From Castor canadensis (taxonomy: Eukaryota > Chordata > Mammalia > Rodentia > Castoridae): 64,000 nt of DNA. This document shows positions 55,200 through 64,000 of this stretch, piece by piece (position 1 is the stretch's first letter; each line of letters begins with the position of its first letter). Location: contig NC_133386.1 in NCBI RefSeq assembly GCF_047511655.1, positions 179,511,146 to 179,575,145 of the forward strand, in the 5' to 3' direction. The notes below the pieces were generated by a model. That model did not search any database and was not told the DNA's origin. It saw only the letters and a list, made by a program, of their open reading frames with translations. Both the position numbers and the translations under genes were made by a program.

Positions 55200-55690
55200 A
55201 AAACATATTAGCATAGGCAATGCTTCCTGCCCTTAGCTAATGATCTAGGTAAGTGAGCAAAGAATTATAGGACTGGCCCCTGGATGGCCTAGGCCAACCC
55301 AGCTCTCTCCCCTTGTCTGCCATCCTCAAGCAGAATATATCAAGAATGCAATATCCTGAGGTAAGGAACAAAATGCCCATAACCTGGGCTGTGTCCTTAT
55401 TCTTTCTAGAGCAGTTATGTTCTGCAATGCTTGGACTCAGTGGTACCAGTTGTACCCAGGGTATAAAACCCAGAGCAGAATGCTTTTGTAGTCCCTCAGA
55501 TGTGGTACAATGTGGAGACCTCCGTCTGCTTCCATCCTGAGGCTTGGACCAACTCACAGTGTTTCATGGACTTTTGTATATCCTTGCTGCTTATATATGA
55601 ATAATTCCCTTTCCCTGACTTATTCTGTTAGTGTTCTGTCTCACTGATACTGGCCCAGACCTAAGAACCTTTGCAAGAATTGAGAGTTCA
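55200..55690 (+). mobile_element. LTR-like segment with TATA box
   Basis: 'gtataaaa' at 55461-55468 within 'cccagggtataaaacccaga' is followed about 170 bp later by 'gttctgtctcactgatactg'. The layout resembles an LTR promoter and lies between the two direct-repeat copies. Identity uncertain. Confidence 0.3.
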
Positions 55691-55727
55691 GGTGTTCAAA
55701 TTTTATAAAATAGTATTACTAAGTAGC

Positions 55728-55858
55728 ATGGTATTACTTGTCATATTAGTGCTACAAATTCAGAGGAGACAAACAAGGTGACAGACATTTTTATAGGCTG
55801 GGATTTGAGCTGTACCTTAAACGACAGGTATGAACAGAAGTAGGAGGAAAGAGGAAAC
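55728..55858 (+). repeat. Diverged direct repeat, right copy
   Basis: Partner of 55040-55165: same order of 'acttgtcat', 'agtgctaca', 'aattcagag' and 'gctgtaccttaaacgacagg' (left: 'gttgtaccttaaatgatagg'). About 80-85% alike by eye. Confidence 0.85.
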
Positions 55859-55945
55859 AGGGTGAACAAAAGCACTTCTAAGTGTTAGTGTATGATACAA
55901 CAGTTCAAGACTACAGAAATGGTATTTGGCAGTCAGGATCTGTGG

Positions 55946-56695
55946 TAGGCAGCATTCTAAGATGACCCCATTGAACCTTGCCCCATAAAATCACTATGCA
56001 CACACACACAAACATCACATTTCACACTATAACTATATATAATTTTTGTTTGTCTATTATACCTTAATAAGACTTGGACTTAATTGTGGAGAAAATGTGA
56101 ACGTTATCACTCCTGTGATTATACATGGACAAAGGAATTTTTGCACTTTTTTTTTTTTGGCAGTACTGTGGGTTGAACTCAGGACCTTGGCTTGCTGAGC
56201 AGGTGCTCTACCACTGAGCCATACCTCCAGTCCTGCAGACATCAAGGTTACTAATCAGTTGATTTGGGGGTAATCAAAAGGGAGATTATCCAGGCAGATA
56301 ATCTAATCACATGAGCTCTTTAAATCTGGCCTAGAGATGGAGGAAGTCAGAGATGCAAGCAATGGAGACATTCTCCTATTTGCCTTAACAGTAACTGTTA
56401 CTTAAGTGCCACTGAGCAGGAAATAGTGGGTGGCCTTGGCATTAATGGCCACAGTCTGCAGCCAGCAAGAAAACCAAGATCTCTGTCCTACAGTAGCAAA
56501 AACTGAATTCTGCCAGGAAGCTGAAGAATGCGCTTGGAAGAGGACCTCAAGCCTCAGGGTACAGCCCTGATATGAGTCCTGTGAGACTCTCAGCAGAGAA
56601 TCCAGCCATGCCATACTACACTTACAGAAACTAGGAAACAGCGTGTGTTAAATTTGTAGCAATTTAATACAAAGCAATAGAAAACTAACAAGGGA
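55946..56695 (+). mobile_element. MLT1-type MaLR LTR with ID insertion
   Basis: 'ggtaggcagcattctaagat', 'gggagattatccaggcagat', 'aactgaattctgccaggaag' and 'caatagaaaactaaca' are collinear with MLT1. A reversed ID (56143-56235, 'ctgtgggttgaactcaggac' to 'taccactgagccatacctcc') interrupts it. Confidence 0.78.
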
Positions 56696-57012
56696 TCTCA
56701 AAAGACAAGGGCTATCATCTTGGAAAAACAGAAGTACGTGATATGTTAAAGTGATAAAAACTATGATTCTGTCTCTTTAAAGGTTAACTGGTGTAAAAGA
56801 AATTGCTGATAGCCAAAACGTGTGATTTAGGGGTTCTCTCAAAGTGCTTGCCATCAGGTAGCTCTGAATCCAAATCTGAGCTCCTCCACCACTTTCTTGC
56901 AATATGATCTTGGCCAAGTTACTTAACTAGCTTAAACCCAGCAAACTCAGAAGATTAATAGGAACTGTGGCACCTGCAGGACCCTATTAAACATTAAAGA
57001 CATGTTATATGA

Positions 57013-57092
57013 TGGGCTAGGGATGTAGCTCATGGTACAGGGCTTGCCTAGTGTGCACAAGGCCCTGGGTTTAATCCATAGCACCACACACA
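57013..57092 (+). mobile_element. ID SINE
   Basis: 'gatgggctagggatgtagct' to 'gggtttaatccatagcacca', near-canonical ID with a CA-rich tail. Confidence 0.82.
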
Positions 57093-57149
57093 CATACAGA
57101 TGTTAGATGATAATGATCATTTAGTAACTTTATACACAACTCATAGACC

Positions 57150-57420
57150 TCTGTAGCTAAAAATAAGATGCTGAAAACAAAAGGAATTCCGTCACTTGCC
57201 ATTTCTCTACTTTAAAACTTTGTAATACTCCAATGTCTATGCTTAAACTCAGCATGACATACAAGAAACTCTTACAACCTGTCACCAACTTCACCTTTAT
57301 ATACTTCCTGTTTATCTTGCCTGACCTTTGTACCAAGCCTTTTTTCACGATTGGTTGCTATCTCCTCTACACATCCGCCACAGCATGAAGTGATGGTTCA
57401 TCACTTGGCTATTTTTTTTT
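57150..57420 (+). mobile_element. Possible LINE2 fragment
   Basis: 'ttaaaactttgtaatactcc' and 'ttgcctgacctttgtaccaa' resemble an upstream part of the L2 3' region. Weak. Confidence 0.35.
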
Positions 57421-57591
57421 TTGTTTTCCTGCAAATACTTAGTAAGGAAGTGGTCAGGCCATATTCTCATCCTCCTTTGCCCAAAAAGAAAACCAAAAGC
57501 CTCACAAACCTAAATACAAAATGAAACACAAAAGTTAGTAGGCTGCCCTGAAATACCTAAAATGACATAACTAGCTAGAAGTCAGGAAACC

Positions 57592-57720
57592 CAGTGGCTC
57601 TCAAACTTTAATATGCGCTCCCAGATCTCTGCTAAAGCGCAGTGGATTCAGCTTTAGCAGAGGGAGAGGGACAAAAGCTGGGAATGTGCGTATTTGTAAG
57701 AAGCACCCAGGTGAGGTCAG
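57592..57720 (+). mobile_element. MER5A-like fragment
   Basis: 'agtggctctcaaactttaat' and 'cgtatttgtaagaagcaccc' match the ends of MER5A. Confidence 0.65.
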
Positions 57721-58168
57721 TGCTGCTCATTACCGCAGCTCAACCTCCAGCTTAGACCTGTGCTGCCCACCTCGGGGGCCACCAGGCACGTGCGGCTGCC
57801 CTGGCCAAACGGCCTCGCCGTTCTGAGCCTTCTCCAAGTAGCACCCCTCTTGGGTACTTCAAAAGCATACATTTGCTACTTTACACTACTAGAAAAAATT
57901 GTAAGATAAACATTTATTTTAAAAATAAAATCACCCTGAGTCCTCTCGCTTCGTCTACTGATTCTCTCTCTCTGTGGTTCCCACGCTTGGAGATCGTAAC
58001 ACCTAGCTGTAGGAAAATAACCCAAAAAGCGGTTTCCACTCTTGAGGCGCAGCTAGGATAGCCGCCTGAGACCGCGCTTCCCCGCGGCCCAAAGCGAGGC
58101 TGAGGAAGCGGGTAGTCGGCCGGCAGCGCCTTCCCAACTCCTCCTCTTTCAGCGCCGACCTCACCAAG

Positions 58169-58207
58169 ATGGCGGACAGCGGCGAGCCACTTCCGCTTCC
58201 GGTGTGA
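58169..58207 (+). promoter_or_regulatory. Short upstream ORF (12 codons) before TTC17
   Basis: ATG in strong context (A at -3, G at +4) opens MADSGEPLPLPV and stops with TGA at 58205-58207, 26 nt before the main ATG and in a different frame. It matters only if transcription starts upstream of 58169, which I cannot tell. Confidence 0.6.
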
Positions 58208-58233
58208 GCGGCCCGGCGGGTGGGGGGGGCAAG

Positions 58234-58392
58234 ATGGCGGCGGCGATAGGGGTCCGCGGCCGGCTCCAGCTGCTGGCTTGCTCCGGCCCAGGCTGGTTTC
58301 TCAGTCTTTCCGCCTTGCTGAGTGTGGCGGCTCGAGGGGCCTTCGCCACCACGCATTGGGTCGTCACAGAGGACGGGAAGATCCAACAGCAG
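58234..58392 (+). CDS. TTC17: TTC17 coding exon 1 (tetratricopeptide repeat protein 17), partial gene
   Basis: 53 codons, MAAAIGVRGRLQLL to ...TEDGKIQQQ, ending CAG|gtagcg at phase 0. It matches the mammalian TTC17 N terminus, notably LSLSALLSVAARGAFATTHW. Residues about 20-37 are a hydrophobic segment followed by small residues (ARGAFA), a plausible signal peptide. The TPR repeats of this protein (over 1100 aa) lie in later exons outside the window. TTC17 has been linked to actin polymerisation and ciliogenesis, though its lumenal-looking N terminus makes its location unclear. The start lies in a perfect TISU motif, CAAGATGGCGGC. Confidence 0.95.
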
Positions 58393-60559
58393 GTAGCGGC
58401 CAGAGTGCCTCTCTTCGCTCGCCCGCCCGCCCGCCGTCGCCCCGGGGGTGGATTTCCCGGCTGGGCTCCCGTTTGCCTCCGTGCGATCCCGCCCCTCAGT
58501 TTTCCTTCCCACGGTCACGGCCTTGAGGATACCTGCTCTGCGACCTGGCGCCGCCCCCTCCCCGCTTGAGTCCTGGTCTTCCCCTCCGCCGCCTGGAAGT
58601 TCTCAGCCTTCCATCCCTGGGGCCGCGCGCCGAGGAAGAGTCGCGCAGCGGTGGGAGAGACGGACCATGGGGACCATTTCTCGTGCTTGGGGCTTAAAGA
58701 AATCACATATTAATTAGCCGTGCCTTTGGGCCCACGCGCCACCGCCCCTCCCCGAGGAAGCAGAAAGCAGGTGGCAGCGCCGGGGTGTGCGCGAGTCCCA
58801 GGGCGGTGACAGCTAGGGCACCTCTAGTCAGTCAGTAAGTAGACCACTTAAGGCTGCTTCCCCGTTCACTTCTCCCACATGGGGGAATTTGTTTCAGGAT
58901 GTGCTGCGTTTAGCTTGTGTCGTTACCCAGGTCAGCAGGGGCCCATTAGAAACACACACTCTCTCTCCTTCCCAAGGAATGCTTGAAGATGCCTCTGGTG
59001 GCCTTGCATCTTTTCAGCAGTAACTGCCCTTATTTCCCGGAGTTCTTTGCATTGTTTCTTTACCTAGTTCCTGTGACCCAGCCCTCCATGCAGGATATGC
59101 GATTTGCTGGATTCTTGTATCCTCAGAGGAGAGACTGCCTTTCTTATATAACTTTATGATGCCTGCATTCGGCTTAGGCTGCCGATGCCTGAATGTGTTC
59201 TGTCATAAAATCTTGGTAAACTTAATGACTTCCAGCACTTGAGAACGATATGGAAATGCCCAGAGAGTGTAGTGTGGGGCCCTGCAATTGAAGTACTCTC
59301 ATCTCAAAAGTTTTTAACCAGTGTCTAGGAAAATTACTGGTCCTTTGGGTTAACTGTAGTGAGTGGTGATAGGAACACATTGCAAGGTTTACTTTTGTGT
59401 AAAGTGAGATTTAGATTTGCCAGGTGATGGCAAGTTTTATAATAATAAGTGTTAAATACAATTTTAAAATCAGCCCATGTGTTTTAATTACACCATACAC
59501 GTCATTATATCAGTATCCTGTTAGATATCCCATTAGATATCGATATCCTATTAGATCATATTAGATTTCTTTTTTCATGGCCATAAAAACTGAGGCTTAA
59601 AATATATGTGTGTCCAGAGACCCTGTAAGTCTGTCTTCTTGACACACTTAAAAGATTGGAAATCTTATTTCAGTCTTGGTTGCTTCCACCCTTCTTTTGC
59701 TTTCTGATGGTGATTTTTCCCCCAGGCCTTCATGAAGAGAGTCTGAAATTAAGTCACTTCTGCTGCAATTGGGGGAGCCCTTTTCCTATTGGCTCTTTTG
59801 CTATATTGTTTTTGGCCACAGCTATTTATACTCTATGACATTGACTTCTCCTTTCCATTTTGGTGTCCTGCCACTCAGCTGAGAAAGTAACCCATCTGAA
59901 AAGTGAACACTGGCAGAAATGTATTATTTATGTGCTCAGAATTGCAATGAGAAAGTAAAATCTGATTTGGTTTTGTTCTTTAACAAATTCTTTCTTCTTT
60001 ACACTGGATGTACATATGTCCTAGTAGGGAAACAGAGGTTATTTGTAACTTGCCTCAGAGAAGGAGGGAAAAGTGGAGGAATCTTTTGGATCTCTGCCAG
60101 GTTACCCCTGCAGTAAGTAGTTAGGCTTAAGACAGCAAGATTTCTTTCTTCATTATCTTTTAATGATAGTTTTCATGGAATCTTCCAATACTTAGCCTTT
60201 ACAGTGTTAAGTTCAGGCAGCCATGAAATTTTATATCAGAAGAAATAAAGCTGCTGTCTACAGAGTAACAAGAAGCTGGAGAGGGGAAGTTGGATTTAAT
60301 CTGAGGAAAAAGCAGCACATTCAGATAAAATGAGTGGAAAATATGATAAGGGCACATTACTCATTCATCCTTTCCTGGCAATAATTTGAATACAAACAGA
60401 ATCTAAACTCAGTTTAAATTGTAATCAGTTATCACATTTGGATGTATTTAAGGAATTGAAAGATACTATTAGTATATGGACCTGGGTAGAACTATCCATA
60501 CGTTCAGAAACAACTAAAATCTTACTTAGTATATATATATGCTGTGTCCTAAGCGACAC

Positions 60560-60755
60560 ATCAAATTCCTGCTGCTTCAGGAGGTAGAGATCAGGAGGAT
60601 TTTGGTTAGAAGCAGCTGGGGCAAATAGTTTTTGAGATCCTATCTCAAAAATAACCAACTCAAAAAAAGGGCTACTGGAGTGGCCCAAGTGGTAGAGTGC
60701 CTGCCTAGCAAGTGTGAAGCCCTAAGTTCAAAACCCATTACCACCAACAAAAAAG
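60560..60755 (+). mobile_element. Dimeric B1+ID SINE, 5' truncated
   Basis: B1 part from 'tgcttcaggaggtagagatc', then ID part 'ggctactggagtggcccaag' to 'gttcaaaacccattaccacc'. Confidence 0.85.
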
Positions 60756-61590
60756 GAAAGTTAATCACTTCTGCTTGTTCTTGGTTATATTACCTAACTG
60801 AGAGCAAAAATATGATTTCAGTTTAAAGTGATCTAATACCAGGGAAGGGGCTAAGAAAAAACTGAAATAGCAAATCTTACAAAAGTAGAGTGTTAAATGT
60901 CACTCTTAGTTGAAACTGTAGTATTTAAACCTGTTCATCTGGAGAAGTACTTATGAATTAATCTAAATTGCCCAAAGTATAGATTTAAATGGACATTTTC
61001 CATGTTACGGTTAAAGTTACAGGTACAGCAAGGAATCTTTACCAGGGGATGTGAATATTCATTTGGTTTTCATACCAAGCCTTAGCAAACCAGTTCTGTA
61101 CCGCAGACTTGTAAATATACATGGTGCTAGAAACCCTGCATATTTAGGTGACTTGGAATGGGGTTTTAGTAGATCCTGCATACCTATAGGCAGACTCTTC
61201 CCAGTCAAAGGTAGGGCTGCTGGGAGCAGCAGGTGTCCAGTACTTGTCATGGCAGATCAGGGAATTGTTTCTTTCCATAATTCCTGCCTCACCTATGACA
61301 CATAACCTTACCAGGTTTTTAGAGTAAGTGTTCCTGAACTGCCACTTAATTCCCAGGAGTGTGGTCCAAGGGATGCTGGAACGGGAATGTGAAGAAAACT
61401 GCTAAGTTCAGTTGCTATGTTTCTTTCCCAGAGGAAGGCTAAGAAAAAGTCCCTCTCCAATTCCATGCTATTCTCCCAGCTTTGGGCATTGGCATTCCTC
61501 TGAGCCCCCTGTTGTACCCTGTACCTGGAAACTGGGGAGGCCGTCTCATTTCATTTAAGCACAGGTTCTTAAATTGGGGTCCATAGCCTT

Positions 61591-61791
61591 TTTTTTTTTT
61601 TTTGCAGTACTGGGATTTGAACTCAGGGCGTACACCTTGAGCCACTCCACCAGCCCTTTTTTGTGATGGGTTTTTTTCGAGATAGGGTCTCACGAACTAT
61701 TTACCTTGGCTGGATTTGAACCTCGATCCTCCTGATTTCTGCTTCCTGAGTAGCTAGTTAGGATTACAGGCGGGAGCCACAGACGCCTGGC
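61591..61791 (-). mobile_element. Dimeric B1+ID SINE, reverse, with target-site duplication
   Basis: The reversed ID lacks part of its middle ('gggatttgaactcagggcgt' joins directly to 'acaccttgagccactcca'). It is followed by a full reversed B1. Flanked by 16-bp direct repeats with one mismatch: 'tggggtccatagcctt' at 61575-61590 and 'tggggtccataacctt' at 61792-61807. Confidence 0.93.
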
Positions 61792-63354
61792 TGGGGTCCA
61801 TAACCTTGAGGAGTATGCTGTTATAATCTAGTTAGGAGGAGGATCTACACTGTAATCAGGCCAGTGCATCTTTCCATTGACTTTGTGAAGAATAAGTTTC
61901 AAGATAAATATTTTTGTTGTTTAATTTTGATGTTCTTTTTGCTTAAGCACTAGTGTTGCAACATCTATTTTTTTTTTTCACCAAATATGCCTTGACACAT
62001 TTCATTAAAGGTTAAACAAATGTTTGGGAGTTACTTAAGAACCTGGTCACTATATATCATCTCATTTCTGTGGAAAACTGATGTTCCACGTTTTGAATTA
62101 TCAGTTAACAGAAGAGCTCTTAAAATGTTACCAGTTTGTTAGTTGCAGGCTTATTGAATCAAGAACTTCTAGCAATGGGTTCATTGCCTCTGGTGTTCTT
62201 TTCAGAAATGAAAATCTAAAAATTTAAGTAGAGAGAGTCATTAACTCTCATAACATTGTAACATTTGTTTTCTTGGCCACTTTGTCCCTTTCCTTTAATG
62301 TTAGAATCATAGAGTTTTAGGTTTGGATAGAATTCTTAAATACATGCTACAGTTCACTGGAACATTGTCCAAAGTCACCCAGCTAATGAGTGGCAGTTAG
62401 TGATAGCAGGAAGTAAAAATGTATTACTGTATAGTATGCAAGTGAGCATTTTGTACTTGGTAAGTTTGAGGTGTATTTTTTTTTTCCTCATAACCCCAAC
62501 AAATGAAGGAAATAACATAGTAAATGTCTTCTTCTAGATTGCTCTGTCTTTGCCAAATATTTTATGATAAGTTCAGAATGGGAGTAGGTGAGGAAACAGG
62601 AAGGGTCACAAATAAGTCATTCAGTCAGGCAAATGTTTTAGGAGTACAGAACTTTTTAATCACAACAAAAAAGTTTTTTTAGAAAGCATCAATCTTGGCA
62701 AAGGACTTTTTCATAAGTGTTTGAGCAACTATGACCCAAAGAAGAACTATCAGATTTAGTTGACATAGAGGCTACATCTCTTATCACTGGTCTTTAATAG
62801 TTTATAAATGGATGAGTTGTTTAATTTTGGTCTGATGTTAAGTATTTGATTAATCTGAGAAAGTGCATCCATATGGCACTCTGAAACAGCCTTATTTTAG
62901 CACCTTTCTAAAAGGAAGCCATCTTTTTGTCATAGAACACTGTTTCTATGTTTATTCACTTAAGGGATTTGCGTAGACCAGAGATGTCTTAGTGGTTACA
63001 TACCAACTTGCTAAGCACCCACTAAACCTTTGCCATTTGCCTTTGACCTGACATCAGGGTGATTCTCTATTCAGTCCATTTTCTTCCACATTGTCCACTG
63101 TTGTAAATTATCTAGATATTAACTTTGTCTATACTGTGGAGTAGTAAGAAGAGGTTGGCGATATACAGAGGTAAATTATAACTTTAAGTAATTTTGCTAA
63201 TTATTTATTGACTGCTCACTTTCTACCAACCTACTGTGCGTTGATGGATATCTTCTTTTCTGTTGGCTACAATGACGTGAGATTTTCAATTTTCTTTGGG
63301 GGAGAGTGAAACTCAGTTCCTTAATCTCCCATCCCTAGTCCACTTATCTTCTAG

Positions 63355-63530
63355 ATCAGTGGTTTTCAAACTTTACGTTACATAAAAATAATCTAGGGTT
63401 CCTGCTTAAAATACAAATCATCAGGTTACTGAGAGTGTCTGATCTGATAGGTTGATGGTAGAGCTAAGGATTCTACATTTTGTCAAATTCCTCAGGAGAT
63501 GACGATTCAGCTAGGCCACAGGTCCTTTTG
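63355..63530 (+). mobile_element. MER5A-like fragment
   Basis: 'atcagtggttttcaaacttt' and 'aaaatacaaatcatcaggtt' match the MER5A family; non-coding. Confidence 0.7.
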
Positions 63531-63829
63531 AGAAATTCAGTTTTCAGTATTGCTTTTCATCTACTTTCTGTTCTAGCCTTTTCTTTTTTGCTCTCTATAT
63601 TTACCTGGGCAACCTCATCCTGCCATACTACTTAAATTACCATATATAATGCTAAAACTTTCCATATTTCTGTCTACAATTCAGATTTTTTTCCCCAATT
63701 GTAGATTTAAACTTCTAAAATTAACTGTGAATTCCATATGAATATCACCTGCGTACTTCAAGCTCAGTTTGATCAAATCATTTTGATCATTTCTACCCCC
63801 AAACTTGTGTCATGCCTTATTTTTCCTAA

Positions 63830-64000
63830 TTTTTTCTTGGCAGTTCTGGGGTTTGAATTCAGGGCGTCACACTCTACCCCATGAGCCACTTCACCAGTCC
63901 TTTTTTGTGTTGGGTATTCTCAAGATAGGGTGTTGTGATCTCTTTCCCCAGTCTGGCTTCGAGCTGCTATTCTTCTTATCTCTGCCTCCTGAGTAGGATG
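63830..64000 (-). mobile_element. Dimeric B1+ID SINE, reverse, cut by window end
   Basis: 'ctggggtttgaattcagggc' to 'gagccacttcaccagtcc', then a reversed B1 half ('tctctgcctcctgagtagga') running out of the window. Confidence 0.85.

Larger units (their letters stand above)
51541..58030. other. Intergenic region between API5 and TTC17
   Basis: About 6.5 kb of repeats and anonymous sequence with no supported gene. Beyond the entries below it includes a B1 fragment at 51782-51835, an L2-like fragment near 52850-52990 and MaLR-like sequence near 54100-54450. 53400-54100 holds nothing I recognise. Confidence 0.75.
58030..58800 (+). promoter_or_regulatory. TTC17: TTC17 CpG-island promoter
   Basis: CpG-dense and without a TATA box. 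Two adjacent ETS-type sites (CTTCCG at 58190-58195 and CTTCCGG at 58196-58202) and two AAGATGGCGG motifs (58167-58176 and 58232-58241) that fit YY1 sites lie just at and upstream of the start codon. ETS plus YY1 near the start is common in housekeeping promoters. Long reverse-strand frames here are products of GC bias. Confidence 0.8.
58393..64000 (+). other. TTC17: TTC17 intron 1 (5' part)
   Basis: Starts with a GC-rich 400 bp, then A/T-rich sequence with few repeats between 58800 and 60550. I did not find a second coding exon, so the intron runs past the window end. Open frames here match nothing known to me. Confidence 0.8.

Noticed and set aside
58003-58518. 171-codon reverse-strand frame over the TTC17 promoter
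   Set aside because: It lies in a CpG island where stop codons are rare, overlaps TTC17 exon 1 antisense, and has low-complexity Gly/Arg/Pro composition without a known domain.
58393-64000. TTC17 exon 2 inside the window
   Set aside because: I looked for a phase-0 acceptor followed by sequence like the next TTC17 segment and did not find one.
1-64000. CRISPR arrays, operons, phage or bacterial mobile systems
   Set aside because: Spliced genes, SINEs, LTRs and CpG islands show this is vertebrate nuclear DNA. No regularly spaced repeat array exists.

Overview
The window is rodent nuclear DNA. It contains one complete multi-exon protein-coding gene, the first exon of a second, one recognisable processed pseudogene, and a dense layer of interspersed repeats. 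The spliced protein of the complete gene matches the mammalian apoptosis inhibitor 5 (API5/AAC-11) family. The last gene's first exon matches TTC17. API5 followed by TTC17 on the same strand is the order I know from human 11p. The rodent assignment rests on SINEs that join a 7SL/B1-like left part to an ID-type tRNA-like right part ('...ctcaagtggtagagtgcctg...'), plus rodent-type ERVL-MaLR LTRs. The SINE type best fits a castorid (beaver) or a related castorimorph or squirrel-related rodent. Beaver is my favoured guess, an inference from memory of the repeat type.

Layout. Positions 1-28080 are intergenic and repeat-rich: MIR, L2 and L1M remnants, hAT and Tigger DNA transposons, many MaLR LTRs, other LTR-like elements, and a frameshifted LLPH retropseudogene on the minus strand at 10287-10642. 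A CpG island at about 28080-28640 is the API5 promoter. API5 runs from the ATG at 28307 to the stop at 49574 in 14 coding exons (1575 nt with stop, 524 aa), with GT-AG introns and intact phases. Its 3'UTR probably extends to about 51540, with three AATAAA signals. About 6.5 kb of intergenic repeats follows. A second CpG island (about 58030-58800) carries TTC17 exon 1 (58234-58392), and the rest of the window is TTC17 intron 1.

How the parts work together. API5 is a nuclear HEAT/ARM-repeat scaffold with a leucine zipper, a basic nuclear-localisation region and an RGG-like tail. TTC17 is a TPR protein whose first exon encodes a signal-peptide-like N terminus. The two are neighbours, not a functional unit. 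Both promoters lack an evident TATA box.

Most notable observations: two independent three-part SINEs (B1-B1-ID), each bounded by its own target-site duplication; a 5-nt tandem 3' splice site in the last API5 exon that switches the C terminus between 524 and 504 aa; a TISU-type start for TTC17 preceded by a 12-codon uORF in almost the same sequence context; the LLPH retropseudogene; and a diverged direct duplication of about 690-bp period between the two genes. I see no CRISPR array, tRNA, rRNA or snRNA gene and no intact viral or transposon coding region.
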